Of a stretch of 64,000 bases of DNA, positions 46,884-55,713 are shown piece after piece (the first letter of the stretch is position 1; every line of letters starts with the position of its first letter). The notes under the pieces are model-generated. The model was given only the letters and a program-made list of their open reading frames with translations. It had not been told where the DNA came from and searched no databases. Both the position numbers and the translations under genes were made by a program. Origin of the DNA: an uncultured Lachnospiraceae bacterium (GTDB taxonomy: Bacteria > Bacillota > Clostridia > Lachnospirales > Lachnospiraceae); assembly GCA_947176505.1 (NCBI GenBank), contig CAMWQW010000013.1, positions 1 through 64,000 on the forward strand, written 5' to 3'.

Positions 46884-47774
46884 TTATTCAAGGGTTTCCA
46901 GTGCCCCTATGAACTTGTAATGGATAGTAAGTCGTTGAATTTTCTGCCCGTCTACCTCTACGGGTTCAGAAACAAGAATTTTTTCTATAAGTTGGTTGAT
47001 TATCTTAAAATTGAGTTCCGTTATACCTGCTCGCTGTCATATCGTGCCGACAGCATTTGGAAACGCTTTTCCGTTATCAGTTCCCTTGTCAAGTCCTCGT
47101 ACAGCTTGGCATACAGGTTTTCTATTTCCGACACTCGCTGTTTACATTGCCTTAGTTCCTTTTTCTGCTGTTCCTTATCCGCTGACAGTTGGAGATTAAG
47201 ACGCTCCGCATACGGGATATACTGTCTTTTCTTGGAACGCATGGTCTTTCTCGTCTTTCTGATAACCGAATGGGGCGGTAGTAGCCATATACTTGCCCTG
47301 CATTTTCCTCGCATGGAGTGCGCTCTTGATTTTTCTTGACGTGTCCTTTGCGTACATTTCATTGATGATGTTACGGAACGGTGTAATGTCCATTTGTGCG
47401 TTGTCTATGGAGTCCACGCCGTCATTGATTGCAACGTACCTCACATTATGATTAGGGAAAAATACCTCGATATATGTACCCGTTTCAAGATAATTCCTCC
47501 CCAAACGTGACAGGTCTTTTGTGATGAGCGTTGACACTTCCCCGTCCTGTATGTCCTCGATAAGCTGTCTGAAAGCGGGGCGGTCGTAGTTTGTACCGCT
47601 GTAACCGTCATCAACATAGAACTGGCAGTTCAGAAAACCGTTGCGCTTTGCGTAATCTTTCAGCATGGTTTTCTGTGTGCTGATGCTCATGCTCTCGTTG
47701 TTCGTGCCGTCGTCTTTGGAAAGTCTGCAATATAAAGCAGTGATTTTGTCGTTATTCAGTTTTGCCCCTTTCAT
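46884..47774 (-). pseudogene. Large serine recombinase with internal deletions
   Basis: The N-terminal catalytic domain is intact in reading (ALYCRLSKDDG with the catalytic Ser, then DDGYSGTNYDRPAF, LSRLGRNYL) and continues to FGYQKDEKDHAFQ. Near 47250 the frame shifts into the C-terminal coiled region (ELRQCKQRVSEIENLYAKLY), and near 47025 it shifts again into the DUF4368-like end (IINQLIEKILVSEPVEVDG). Most of the DNA-binding middle is gone. AAGGAGG precedes ATG 47774. It would have catalysed element insertion and excision; it cannot now. Confidence 0.85.
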
Positions 47775-47791
47775 GTCGTCCTCCTTAATGA

Positions 47792-47808
47792 AAAGGGACT
47801 TCCTCAAT
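47792..47808 (+). repeat. 17-bp inverted repeat, left copy
   Basis: aaagggacttcctcaat occurs here just upstream of the recombinase gene and, inverted, at 51273-51289 at the far end of the element. Confidence 0.75.
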
Positions 47809-47844
47809 TCCTATTATACTATATTCCCTTTTCCGTTTCCAGTG

Positions 47845-48018
47845 CTAATTTACGCTGTTTTCCGCTATTTCCTTAACCTTTTTTGTTATCTGTTCCTCGG
47901 CTATCCGCTTGAATACTGTTTCCATTTTTTCAGTGCCTACATAGTGTCTTTCCACAATTATTTTTGTGGGTGGGTGCTGTCGGTGGGTTCTTTGCCCTGT
48001 CTTGCTGTTTTTGCTCAT
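47845..48018 (-). CDS. TnpW-like small element protein, 57 residues
   Basis: The basic protein reads TKIIVERHYVGTEKME in its middle and resembles small proteins often encoded directly upstream of large serine recombinases in Tn4451-like elements. AAAGGAG lies at good distance before the ATG. It ends 70 bases before the recombinase start. Function unknown. Confidence 0.6.
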   Translation of the reverse strand: MSKNSKTGQRTHRQHPPTKIIVERHYVGTEKMETVFKRIAEEQITKKVKEIAENSVN

Positions 48019-48037
48019 AAATCTGCTCCTTTACATG

Positions 48038-48067
48038 AAAAAAACGCATAGACTAATTTCTATACGC
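48038..48067 (-). terminator. Terminator after the alpha/beta hydrolase
   Basis: Minus-strand CGTATAGA pairs with TCTATGCG around six bases and is followed by a seven-base T-run. Confidence 0.8.
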
Positions 48068-48134
48068 TCTGACGCTGTTTTACTTATTTAGTTGTAATTA
48101 TGGTAATGATTGTTTAGACAAACAGGAAGTTGTA

Positions 48135-48875
48135 TCAGCTTTGCAGATATTCAATCAGTTTACTTGCATACTCATCACTATGTTCGTGTAAATATTGCCC
48201 ATGCCCCATATATTCAATCTCTACATCTATTAAAACAGGCAAATATTTCTTTAACAAGGCAGCGCTTTTCCTTGGATATTGCTCATTTGATCCTCGCCAA
48301 AACAGAACAGTTCCCTTGTAACTTCTTATATTTTCAGGAATGTTATACCTATATACAAATTCGCATGCGTTTTTTATAGTATTTGAGGTAATGTTCCGAT
48401 AAAGCATTTCAATAATACTGTTGTTGTCTTTTCCCATAACAGTATCCATCATAAATTTAGGAATTGCTTTTCCGTTTTGAATCCGCTTTATTGCTTTGCA
48501 GAATATATATTCATATGGCTTCGTCAACAAGCCCATCTTTGTCAGAAATGCTGCATCCAAATGTGCTTTAGTAACATTGACATTGCCCCTGCCAATAATC
48601 TCAACAACCATTGTTGCTCCCATAGAAAAACCTGACAGGCAGTACAAATTACCAGATAAATTATTTATAATATAATTTTCTATCTCATCACAGTTGCTCT
48701 CAAGACTAACAAGTTCATCCGTTTTCTCGCTGTGACCGTCCACTTCTGCCAATATTACATAATAGTCTGACAACTGTTTTAAAATTGGTTCATAGCAAAG
48801 CATTGCTGTGGAAGCCATTCCATGTATAAATAGTATTGATTTGTTTCTTTTATCTCCAAAGCATAAGAAATTCAT
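48135..48875 (-). CDS. Alpha/beta hydrolase carried by the element
   Basis: The 246-residue protein has the oxyanion segment LFIHGMASTAM near residue 16, the nucleophile elbow SGFSMGAT, and a late MGHGQYLHEH that supplies the catalytic His. There is no signal peptide. The substrate is unknown. It is AT-richer than the chromosomal genes around the element, which fits cargo gained by transfer. ATG 48875 has GGAGAAAGG upstream. Confidence 0.8.
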   Translation of the reverse strand: MNFLCFGDKRNKSILFIHGMASTAMLCYEPILKQLSDYYVILAEVDGHSEKTDELVSLESNCDEIENYIINNLSGNLYCLSGFSMGATMVVEIIGRGNVNVTKAHLDAAFLTKMGLLTKPYEYIFCKAIKRIQNGKAIPKFMMDTVMGKDNNSIIEMLYRNITSNTIKNACEFVYRYNIPENIRSYKGTVLFWRGSNEQYPRKSAALLKKYLPVLIDVEIEYMGHGQYLHEHSDEYASKLIEYLQS

Positions 48876-48975
48876 AGCACCTTTCTCCACGACTTTCGAT
48901 TTGTAGCACTAATAGAATACCACAATCACACGCATATTTCTATCAAATTTCCATTAAATTTCTTCCTCCCTCCGC

Positions 48976-49269
48976 TTAGTCCTGCTCTGTTGCCTGTTGC
49001 CTGTTGTGCTGTCGGCTCTCGTTCTGAAGCTCCCTCTCAAGGTTCTTCTTGTTGTAGCTGATTACCTCGGCATAAGCTAATTCTGTGGCGGTCTTGGTCT
49101 GCTCCTTGCCGATACTGTTATACTCGGATTGCAAAGACTGTATCTCGGCTTTCCACTGTTTCGGCGTTATCTTCTCGCCGTTCTGTAAAAAGCTCTGCAT
49201 ACGTTCCTTTAATTCGGGGTACTTCGATAAGCTGTCCTTATGCTCCTTATCATAACTCGCCCTCGTCAT
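48976..49269 (-). pseudogene. C-terminal remnant of a relaxase
   Basis: The 97-residue frame (KYPELKERMQSFLQNG, AYAEVISYNKKNLERELQNE) looks like the tail of an ICE relaxase/mobilisation nuclease. The catalytic histidines of the N-terminal domain are absent. It overlaps the DUF3847-like stop, the place where the full relaxase would begin, so an internal deletion is likely. Recognition rests on tail resemblance only. Confidence 0.5.
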
Positions 49270-49453
49270 AGCGGTAGCAGTCGGGGAAATACTTCTCGAT
49301 AATACCGCCCATGATGTACTTGTGGTGGTTCTCTGCTTTGCGTTTTTTCTCGTTCTGTTTTTTCTTTTCGTTGGCTACACGCTGTTGCGCCTGTTTCAAT
49401 ACCTGCAATGCCTTTTCTAAGTTTTTGCTTGTGTCATTCTTGCTCTCAATCAT
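49250..49453 (-). CDS. DUF3847-like element protein
   Basis: The 67-residue basic coiled-coil protein (KEKKKQNEKKRKAENHHKYI type sequence around residues 27-48) matches small proteins found next to relaxases in ICEs. GAGGT precedes the ATG. It probably assists mobilisation, but that is not known. Confidence 0.6.
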   Translation of the reverse strand: MIESKNDTSKNLEKALQVLKQAQQRVANEKKKQNEKKRKAENHHKYIMGGIIEKYFPDCYRYDEGEL

Positions 49454-49497
49454 TTCTGATACCTCATTCTTTCTGTGCTGTGTTGATAGTTTCTGAA

Positions 49498-49539
49498 AAT
49501 AAAAAAGGTAGCGGATTGTCTGTTAAGATAATCGCTACC
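49498..49539 (-). terminator. Terminator after the SdpI-like gene
   Basis: Minus-strand GGTAGCGATT pairs with AATCCGCTACC and runs into six Ts. Confidence 0.88.
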
Positions 49540-49611
49540 CAAAGATAAACAATATTCAGTTTTTATATATCCTTTACTGATAATACTGAAAAATTAAAAT
49601 CTACAATTTAA

Positions 49612-50267
49612 TCAGTTTCCTTTAGCAATCCGATATGTTAAGAAAACATCTATAACTATCAAAATTACCCATACTCCTAAAACGGCTAGTAAGCAAAGAG
49701 TACCTTTCATAGCGATACAAATGCCTATTATAATAATTCCACCAATGATAAAGGAAATTCCTCCTATATGCTGGCTTTTTTTCCATGTCACTTCATTTTT
49801 CATGCTCCAATGCGTCCTCAATCCTATCATAGAGTTCATTCGCAACTTAGGCATGAGATTTCCTGTAACAATCATTAACATACCAATGATGCCAAAAACA
49901 AGCTGACCAATATCCAATGAAACAAATGATAAATTTTCTACTTTGTTAAAGCTTGTGTAAAGAGAATAGACATTCAAAGCATTAAACAATATCAGCACTA
50001 AAATACCCACAATAATTGTAACATTTTTATTATTTTCCCCATGTTCTTCCTTTTTCGCCGCCAGCTTTGCCATGCCAAATAGAAAATATCCCATTAAAAT
50101 ACTTATTACTGGAAATAACAAAGCCTCATATTTACTTCCCCAACGGTCAACCTGATTATCAAATCCATAATGTGCAGGAATTTTTTCAGGAAGATGTGGC
50201 AATGCAATCAAGGCAACCACTAATGGAAGATACATCAAAATGTAATATACTGTTTCCTTTTTTTCAT
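49612..50267 (-). pseudogene. SdpI-like immunity membrane protein with a 5' frameshift
   Basis: From 50235 leftwards the frame encodes a DUF1648/SdpI-type protein with six helices: PEKIPAHYGFDNQVDRWGSK then the MGYFLFGMAKLAA and SMIGLRTHWSMKNEVTWKKS blocks. The natural start is ATG 50267 with GAGGAGG upstream, but that frame stops after ten codons. One extra T in the ACATTTTGATG run near 50240 would restore MKKRKQYITFLMYLPLV. Translation could still begin at TTG 50238 or ATG 50235 and lose about ten residues. SdpI proteins protect against SdpC-like toxins. Confidence 0.7.
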
Positions 50268-50372
50268 TTCCGACCTCCTCTTAACTCGTTAATCCACATG
50301 ATAGTTTCATCAAGTACAGATAAATTCAGTTCATAATAAATATAATTTTTATATTTTGTTTCATAAATCAAA
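50264..50372 (-). pseudogene. 3' end of an ArsR/SdpR-type repressor gene
   Basis: About 34 codons remain, reading KYKNYIYYELNLSVLDETI and ending WINELRGGRK. This is the wing and last helix of an ArsR-family repressor. Its stop overlaps the SdpI-like ATG in an ATGA, as in sdpR-sdpI operons. The helix-turn-helix is gone: the gene is cut at the junction with the truncated ORF at 50361-50543. Confidence 0.6.
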
Positions 50373-50543
50373 TCTGCCTTTTTTGATATTGTCCTGCCCT
50401 GTCAGCTTGTATGTGTCGGGATAGTCAACAACAAGTGCGTCAAGTTTTCGCATAACTGTCTTATCCCTTGTGTAGAGCTTGGCGGTCTGTTCTCCTGCGT
50501 TATAATTGAGAATACTTTCCTGTTCATATCGTGAAAGTTTCAT
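50361..50543 (-). pseudogene. Truncated element protein, 60 residues
   Basis: The N-terminus (KLSRYEQESILNYNAGEQTA, then TRDKTVMRKLDALVVDYPDT) is typical of a common ICE protein of about 90-100 residues. After the DNIKKGRFDL segment it stops within the ArsR remnant, so the C-terminus was lost in the same deletion. It overlaps the upstream gene by four bases. Confidence 0.6.
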
Positions 50544-51160
50544 AGTGCCATATCCCCCTTTCCCTTGCTGTGGGTTCTGTGCTGTTTTCCCTCGGCAACT
50601 GTCGGCTGTTTTGCCTGCTCCTTTGCTTTGGCTAACCTTGTCTTTATGGAATGGTCACGCTCGGTCAGTTTTCGTTTTTTGGTGGTGGCGGTCAGTTCCG
50701 CACACGTTTTTTCTGACAGGGCATTTAATTTCTTCAAAGTATCGCTTACTATCTGCTTTGTGTTATCATCTTTTATCTGCGGAAGAATAGCAGACAGACC
50801 GGCACACGTTTCCGCTTTGCTCTGCTCCCCAAACTGATAGATTAAGTTGATTTCATCAGCGTTAAAAGGTATCTGTATGTTTGTGCCCTCACATAAACGC
50901 TCCACGCCCACACACTTAGGGAGATTTCTTGTCAGTTCGTAATTATCCCTCGCTGTGATTGTTCCATGATTGTCGGTCTGCCTTACCTCGACTTCATACT
51001 GGCTTTTCTGCTCCAACACAAGCCACTGGTATTTGTCGCTTTCTTTGGTGAATACGGTCTGATGCGCATTAGAGTGTGTCTTGCTATGGATATATTTGTC
51101 TGTGGTGCTGTAATAGTCCAAAATCTGCTGTTCCTGCTTTTTATTCATGGTCTTTGCCAT
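50540..51160 (-). CDS. Element accessory protein of unknown function
   Basis: The 206-residue hydrophilic protein has an N-terminal domain (about 1-110) and a helical, lysine-rich end. Similar proteins occur in ICE accessory regions, but no function is known to me. Its stop overlaps the next ATG by four bases. It is first in the element's leftward unit. Confidence 0.6.
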   Translation of the reverse strand: MAKTMNKKQEQQILDYYSTTDKYIHSKTHSNAHQTVFTKESDKYQWLVLEQKSQYEVEVRQTDNHGTITARDNYELTRNLPKCVGVERLCEGTNIQIPFNADEINLIYQFGEQSKAETCAGLSAILPQIKDDNTKQIVSDTLKKLNALSEKTCAELTATTKKRKLTERDHSIKTRLAKAKEQAKQPTVAEGKQHRTHSKGKGDMAL

Positions 51161-51231
51161 CCTGTGATATGGATTGATATGATTGATTGGTTTCGGTGCT
51201 GATATATGATTTTCTTACGGTAATTACCGCA

Positions 51232-51269
51232 TGAAAAAAGACTATAACCGTCACTGTCATAGCCTTTTA
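51232..51269 (-). terminator. Terminator between the GHKL kinase gene and the element
   Basis: Minus-strand GGCTATGAC pairs with GTTATAGTC (G-T pairs allowed) and is followed by six Ts. It could end the kinase transcript or attenuate the element's leader. Confidence 0.7.
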
Positions 51270-51272
51270 AGG

Positions 51273-51289
51273 ATTGAGGAAGTCCCTTT
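51273..51289 (-). repeat. 17-bp inverted repeat, right copy
   Basis: attgaggaagtcccttt is the exact reverse complement of 47792-47808. The two copies bracket most of the element. Confidence 0.75.
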
Positions 51290-51372
51290 CTTATTTGTAT
51301 TTGTTTGTTACCCCTCCGCACTATCCAACATCCGCCGGCACTACCCCCTTATGCAGGAATCCGTTTTGCCAT

Positions 51373-52668
51373 TTACGAATGCGCCGTAGTAATCAGCAGA
51401 ACGTTTAGAGTAAATACCGTCCCCTGCGTCTTTACTCTCATTGTCCCCTGATATTTTTCCGCTACGGCTTTTATATTCGACAGACCGGTGCCCTGCCGGA
51501 TTAAGCCCTTCCCTTCAAAACTGTTCTCAATTTCCAACAACATGAAATCGCCCTGCATATGCCCCGACACGCGGATATATTTTTCCACACCGTCATCCGT
51601 GTTTCTACATGCATGTATCGCATTGTCCAACGCGTTTGACAGGATAATGCACAAATCAATGTCACGTACCGGACAAGGATAAGGCAGAATCAAAGGACAG
51701 CTTACTTCCATTCCCATTCCCTTTGCCATTCCCAATTTATTTCCTATCAGAATATCCACTACCGGATTGTTCGTGGCACACGGAAATGACATTCCGCCCG
51801 TCATACCCTCCATATCCGTGATATAACAAAGCGCCTGACCCGTTTTCCCGCTCTGCAGAAGTTCCTTTACTACAGTAAGGTGATTCTTTATATCATGGCG
51901 AAACGACTTTGTTTCCTCATAATGAGCCTTTGCTTCTTCCACATACCGGTTCAGAGAATGCTCTTCCTGCTCTAACAGTGACAATTCCGTGCGCAGACGG
52001 AAATTCTGCAGGAGCTTTTTGTATGCGGACATGATGCAGAACAGACTTGCCATTCCAAAAAGCTGTATCACAAACATCAGGTAGTGATTCCGATAGTCAA
52101 ACATTCCTGTATTATCCGCAAAATGAAGTTCATACATCATCGAATAATTAATATATTCCCCCATCAAAAATATCATTAATATCGGTATGAGAACCGTCAA
52201 CACATATTTTTTCTCTATCATTTCGTAGTAGGAAAAGCACCTGCATATCGCACGATAGCAAAACACCGCCAGCAATAACGCAATATTTCCGAAAACCGCA
52301 AACACAATACCGACAATCTTCTGGTCAAAAGAAAACATGTGCGGGTATAAGATACCAATTAGATCATTCACAATTCCGTAGCTAAGCTGCATAACCTCAA
52401 CCGTCAACGCGGCATATAAAACTGCCGACTTTAAGTCTGCACGGCATATGAGAATCCCGCTTGTCACAAGCAGCGCGGTAAACACAAGAAATTCCGTTAT
52501 CCTGCCGGACGGAATCATTTTCGTCACGGCGAGCCACGCGATTACAAACAGAACATAAACGTACGGTTTGCTTTTCTTTTGCAACAGTTTTGTAAAGTAG
52601 TAGCATCCGGTAAGCACCTGAACACTTCCCATGATATCCCGGTTAAAAAAGTCCATATAGTCAGCCAA
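51373..52668 (-). CDS. AgrC-like sensor kinase (GHKL ATPase)
   Basis: The 431-residue protein has six to seven membrane helices (to about 215), then SFRHDIKNHLTVVKELLQSG with the phospho-acceptor His, and a GHKL ATPase (ILSNALDNAIHAC, GTGLSNIKAVAEKY). This layout is that of peptide-sensing kinases of the AgrC/NatK class. The TTG at 52668 is chosen as start because GGAGG lies seven bases upstream, inside the regulator's end. No pheromone or AgrB-type gene is adjacent. Confidence 0.88.
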   Translation of the reverse strand: MADYMDFFNRDIMGSVQVLTGCYYFTKLLQKKSKPYVYVLFVIAWLAVTKMIPSGRITEFLVFTALLVTSGILICRADLKSAVLYAALTVEVMQLSYGIVNDLIGILYPHMFSFDQKIVGIVFAVFGNIALLLAVFCYRAICRCFSYYEMIEKKYVLTVLIPILMIFLMGEYINYSMMYELHFADNTGMFDYRNHYLMFVIQLFGMASLFCIMSAYKKLLQNFRLRTELSLLEQEEHSLNRYVEEAKAHYEETKSFRHDIKNHLTVVKELLQSGKTGQALCYITDMEGMTGGMSFPCATNNPVVDILIGNKLGMAKGMGMEVSCPLILPYPCPVRDIDLCIILSNALDNAIHACRNTDDGVEKYIRVSGHMQGDFMLLEIENSFEGKGLIRQGTGLSNIKAVAEKYQGTMRVKTQGTVFTLNVLLITTAHS

Positions 52669-52669
52669 T

Positions 52670-53380
52670 TTACCGCCTCCATTCTTTCATGTACTGTAAA
52701 ATCACACCGGAAAACTCTTTACTGCGCAATCTCGACACCGGTATCGTACTGTTATCCTCCATATACGCCGTCTGATTCTTATAGCTTTTCAAGTACTGCA
52801 TATTAATCAGAAAACTTCTATGACATCTGAAAAATCTGTTATCCAGCTTATTTTCCAGATTTTCAATCCGGTCATAAAAATCAACAATCTCCCCTGAAGA
52901 CAAATGCAGGTATACCTTTCTGTCAATAATTTCGCAATAAACAATATCCTCCAATGAAATAATGCGGCTTTCGTACCCTTTCTGAACAAGTAAATTTGCT
53001 TCGCCGGCATTTTGCATGGAAATAAACAGACGCTCCATCATTTTGTCAAACGGTCTTTGTTCAACCGGCTTTACCAAATAGTCAAACGCCTGCACTTCAA
53101 AGGATTGAAATACCATTTCTTTGAGGACGGTAATAAAAATCAGAAAACCCTTAAACTTGCGTTCACGCAGTTTCCTTGCAGTATCCATACCGTTTAGCCC
53201 CTTCATCTGAATGTCCAGAAACAAGATATCTATCGTTTTATCGTATTGCAGCAATTCTTCCCCACATGTAAATTGTGTAACTGCTGCCTCGACATTCTTT
53301 CCCCGGAAAAAGTCAGACGCCATTCTCCTGATTTGGTCCGACATATATTTTTCATCATCACAGATTGCAATATAAACCAC
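52670..53380 (-). CDS. LytTR-family response regulator (AgrA-like)
   Basis: The 236-residue protein has a receiver domain (AICDDEKYM, ILFLDIQMKGLNG) and a C-terminal LytTR DNA-binding domain (CEIIDRKVYLHLSSGE, FFRCHRSFLINM). The start is GTG 53380 with AAGGAGG upstream. It is first in the pair and diverges from the plus-strand module at 53579. LytTR proteins bind paired short repeats; none was identified convincingly nearby. Confidence 0.9.
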   Translation of the reverse strand: MVYIAICDDEKYMSDQIRRMASDFFRGKNVEAAVTQFTCGEELLQYDKTIDILFLDIQMKGLNGMDTARKLRERKFKGFLIFITVLKEMVFQSFEVQAFDYLVKPVEQRPFDKMMERLFISMQNAGEANLLVQKGYESRIISLEDIVYCEIIDRKVYLHLSSGEIVDFYDRIENLENKLDNRFFRCHRSFLINMQYLKSYKNQTAYMEDNSTIPVSRLRSKEFSGVILQYMKEWRR

Positions 53381-53578
53381 AAACGCACCTCCTTAAAACT
53401 AATATTCTATCATTCCCGTTTTGCGGACACAATAAAAATGCTTTAAAATGCGTCTGTGTCGTTGTAGAATGTATTTCATCAAAAAGGTGTGGACTAAACA
53501 GGCGGCGGCGCATAAAACTCGCAGTAGGAATCCGCCGCTTAGTGTGGTATTCTGTTTTCGTAAAGGAGTGATTTAGGG

Positions 53579-54265
53579 TTGGAAACACAATTAAACAGAC
53601 ATATCATAACGAAAATACTTCTTCTCGAAGACGATATGAGCCTCATAGACGGACTGGAATATTCTCTGCAAAAAAACGGCTTCGAAGTGGAAACTGTACG
53701 CACCGTACAAGAAGCCATGAAACGGCTTGATTTTGACCACTGTAGTCATTACAATCTACTCATTCTCGATGTCACCCTGCCTGACGGGACCGGATTCGAG
53801 GTCTGTGAGAAGGTACGGGAGCATGACAGGCAGATTCCCATTATTTTCCTCACCGCCTCCGACGAAGAGGTAAACGTCATACGCGGACTTGACAGCGGCG
53901 CAGACGATTATATCACGAAGCCTTTTAAAATAGGAGAACTCTGCTCCAGAATCCGTGCATTGCTGCGGAGAACGCAGTCTTCCATGCAAATACAGCATTT
54001 GGCAAGCCGTGTAATATTGGACGGTAACGTGATAGAGCTGACCAAGTCAGAGTACCGTCTTCTCACCCTGCTTGTCCGGAATGCGGGCAAAACCGTTACA
54101 AGAGATATTATCTTAAATGAATTGTGGGACAGTGCGGGCGATTTCGTAGACGATAATACATTGTCCGTGTATGTACGCCGTCTTCGCGAAAAAGTTGAAG
54201 TAAATCCTTCGGAGCCGGAGCATCTGATTACCGTCCGCGGATTCGGCTACCGTTGGGAAGCATAG
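53579..54265 (+). CDS. OmpR-family response regulator of the second peptide-resistance module
   Basis: The 228-residue protein has a receiver (LLEDDMSL, LLILDVTLPDGTG, KPFKIGE) and a winged helix (DDNTLSVYVRRLREKV). The start is a TTG at 53579 with AAAGGAG about ten bases upstream; no ATG fits. It is followed by its kinase, ATPase and permease. Confidence 0.9.
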   Translation: METQLNRHIITKILLLEDDMSLIDGLEYSLQKNGFEVETVRTVQEAMKRLDFDHCSHYNLLILDVTLPDGTGFEVCEKVREHDRQIPIIFLTASDEEVNVIRGLDSGADDYITKPFKIGELCSRIRALLRRTQSSMQIQHLASRVILDGNVIELTKSEYRLLTLLVRNAGKTVTRDIILNELWDSAGDFVDDNTLSVYVRRLREKVEVNPSEPEHLITVRGFGYRWEA

Positions 54266-54327
54266 CCGCAGACGATTCCCCGCCGCAGACAGCAGACACA
54301 TAGAATCATTATAGAACGGAGAATAAC

Positions 54328-55569
54328 ATGAACAAAATAACTTCCAGTCTAATGCAGGACCGTCAATTCAGAAGATATTTCACCTTTCTTCTCTCTTTCT
54401 GTCTCCTGCTCTTTATCATCACAATACTGTTCGCACATACACTGACAAATTCCGCCAAATCCATGCTCCTCTCCCACGACGAAGCTATCGCTTCTTCACT
54501 GATCAAGCAAGGAGTTTCCGAAAATGTGATTGCCCAAGCGCTCACCGGAAACAATGATGCGCATACACAGGAAGGCGCCGATTTTCTGATGAAAATCGGT
54601 CTGCACCCGACTCTTGAGACGAAATTTCTCCCTCATCTTCATCATTTTCATAGGCGCATCCTAGCTTCCTCTTGCGCTGTCATACTCCCGGTATGTCTCC
54701 TTCTTATCGTTGCGAGTCTTCTGTTTATGCATAGAAGAGAACAATTGTATCTTCGCGCCTGCACAGTCATAGAGAACTACATTTCCAATGATTACACCTA
54801 TCGCCTGCCGCAGACAGACGAAGGCGCCGTCTATCAGATGTTTTCCTCCGTGGACCGGCTCGCTACCATGCTGCAGGCACATAATGAAGTCCAACAACAA
54901 TCCAAGATTTTTTTAAGAAATACCATCTCCGATATCTCTCATCAGCTAAAGACACCGCTTGCCGCACTCTCCATGTATCAAGAGATCATGGAAAATGAGC
55001 CGGACCAGACTGCCGTGATACAAAAATTTGCAGCTAAAACCGGACTTGCCTTAAGACGAATGGAACAATTAATCGGCTCCATGCTCAAAATCACCCGCTT
55101 AGATGCCGGAAATATCGTATTCGATAAGCAGTCCTGCCGGCTTTGCGAATTAATCTCTCAGGCAATCAGTGAGCTGACAACACGGGCGGCAAGTGAACAT
55201 AAGACAATCGTCCTAGACGGTTCTGCCGACGATATGCTCCTATGTGACCCGGCATGGACAGGCGAAGCCATCGGCAACATCGTGAAAAACGCATTGGACC
55301 ACACGAATCTAGGCGGCACAATCCGCATCTTATGGGATTCCTCGCCCCTTACCACGAGAATACAGATTTCCGATGACGGCGAAGGAATTGCTCCGGAAGA
55401 TATCCATCATATTTTTAAACGGTTCTACCGAAGCAGCAAATCCTCAGACATGCCGGGAATCGGTCTTGGTCTTCCACTTGCAAAATCCATCGTGGAAGGA
55501 CAAAGCGGAACTATTTCCGTTCAGAGCTCGCCTCATATGGGAACTACTTTTACATTACTGTTTCCCTGA
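54328..55569 (+). CDS. Sensor histidine kinase of the second peptide-resistance module
   Basis: The 413-residue kinase has two helices (about 18-38 and 110-132) around an outer loop of some 70 residues rich in histidines near its end (LPHLHHFHRR). H box SDISHQLKTPLAAL, N box KNALDHT, G boxes DDGEGIAP and GIGLGLPLAKSI follow. It has more outer sequence than the kinase of the first module, so it may sense its ligand directly. Confidence 0.92.
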   Translation: MNKITSSLMQDRQFRRYFTFLLSFCLLLFIITILFAHTLTNSAKSMLLSHDEAIASSLIKQGVSENVIAQALTGNNDAHTQEGADFLMKIGLHPTLETKFLPHLHHFHRRILASSCAVILPVCLLLIVASLLFMHRREQLYLRACTVIENYISNDYTYRLPQTDEGAVYQMFSSVDRLATMLQAHNEVQQQSKIFLRNTISDISHQLKTPLAALSMYQEIMENEPDQTAVIQKFAAKTGLALRRMEQLIGSMLKITRLDAGNIVFDKQSCRLCELISQAISELTTRAASEHKTIVLDGSADDMLLCDPAWTGEAIGNIVKNALDHTNLGGTIRILWDSSPLTTRIQISDDGEGIAPEDIHHIFKRFYRSSKSSDMPGIGLGLPLAKSIVEGQSGTISVQSSPHMGTTFTLLFP

Positions 55570-55601
55570 CAGCCACATTATCTGACCGTCGTATTTCTCA
55601 C

Positions 55602-55638
55602 CTTACAAAATCGTAAGCTGGAATTCACCTGTCTGTAA
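55602..55638 (+). promoter_or_regulatory. Probable operator upstream of the second ABC operon
   Basis: CTTACAAAATCGTAAG (55602-55617) is an inverted repeat close to TnACA-N4-TGTnA, with one mismatch. A second, weaker copy, TTCAC-N5-TGTAA, is at 55624-55638, two helical turns on. They lie about 75-110 bases before the ATPase start. Target of the regulator at 53579 by inference. Confidence 0.45.
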
Positions 55639-55713
55639 GATAAGCTTGATACAATTTGTTTCACAGACTCGGAATAACGAGACAATTTTCTATACAAGAA
55701 GGGACTATATATC

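Larger units (their letters stand above)
46884..51269. mobile_element. Decayed integrative/mobilisable element
   Basis: A block of minus-strand genes typical of serine-recombinase ICEs of gut Firmicutes: broken large serine recombinase at the left end, a TnpW-like small protein, relaxase tail, DUF3847-like protein, accessory genes, and cargo (hydrolase, SdpI-like). Several genes are truncated or frameshifted and no conjugation (type IV secretion) gene remains, so it should be immobile. Ends are approximate, since no flanking direct repeat was identified. Confidence 0.75.

Noticed and set aside
46688..46891. Minus-strand ORF of 67 codons between the coiled-coil gene and the recombinase
   Set aside because: Low-complexity reading without a family and without a good ribosome site; the region is the element's flank.
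46847..51330. tgttggatag at 46846 and its complement at 51320 as element ends
   Set aside because: Only about ten bases match and in inverted order; chance cannot be excluded, so no attachment sites were called.
53501..53540. GC-rich inverted repeat GCGGCGG / CCGCCGC in the divergent gap
   Set aside because: Arms are far apart and short, with no T-run; too weak to call a terminator or operator.
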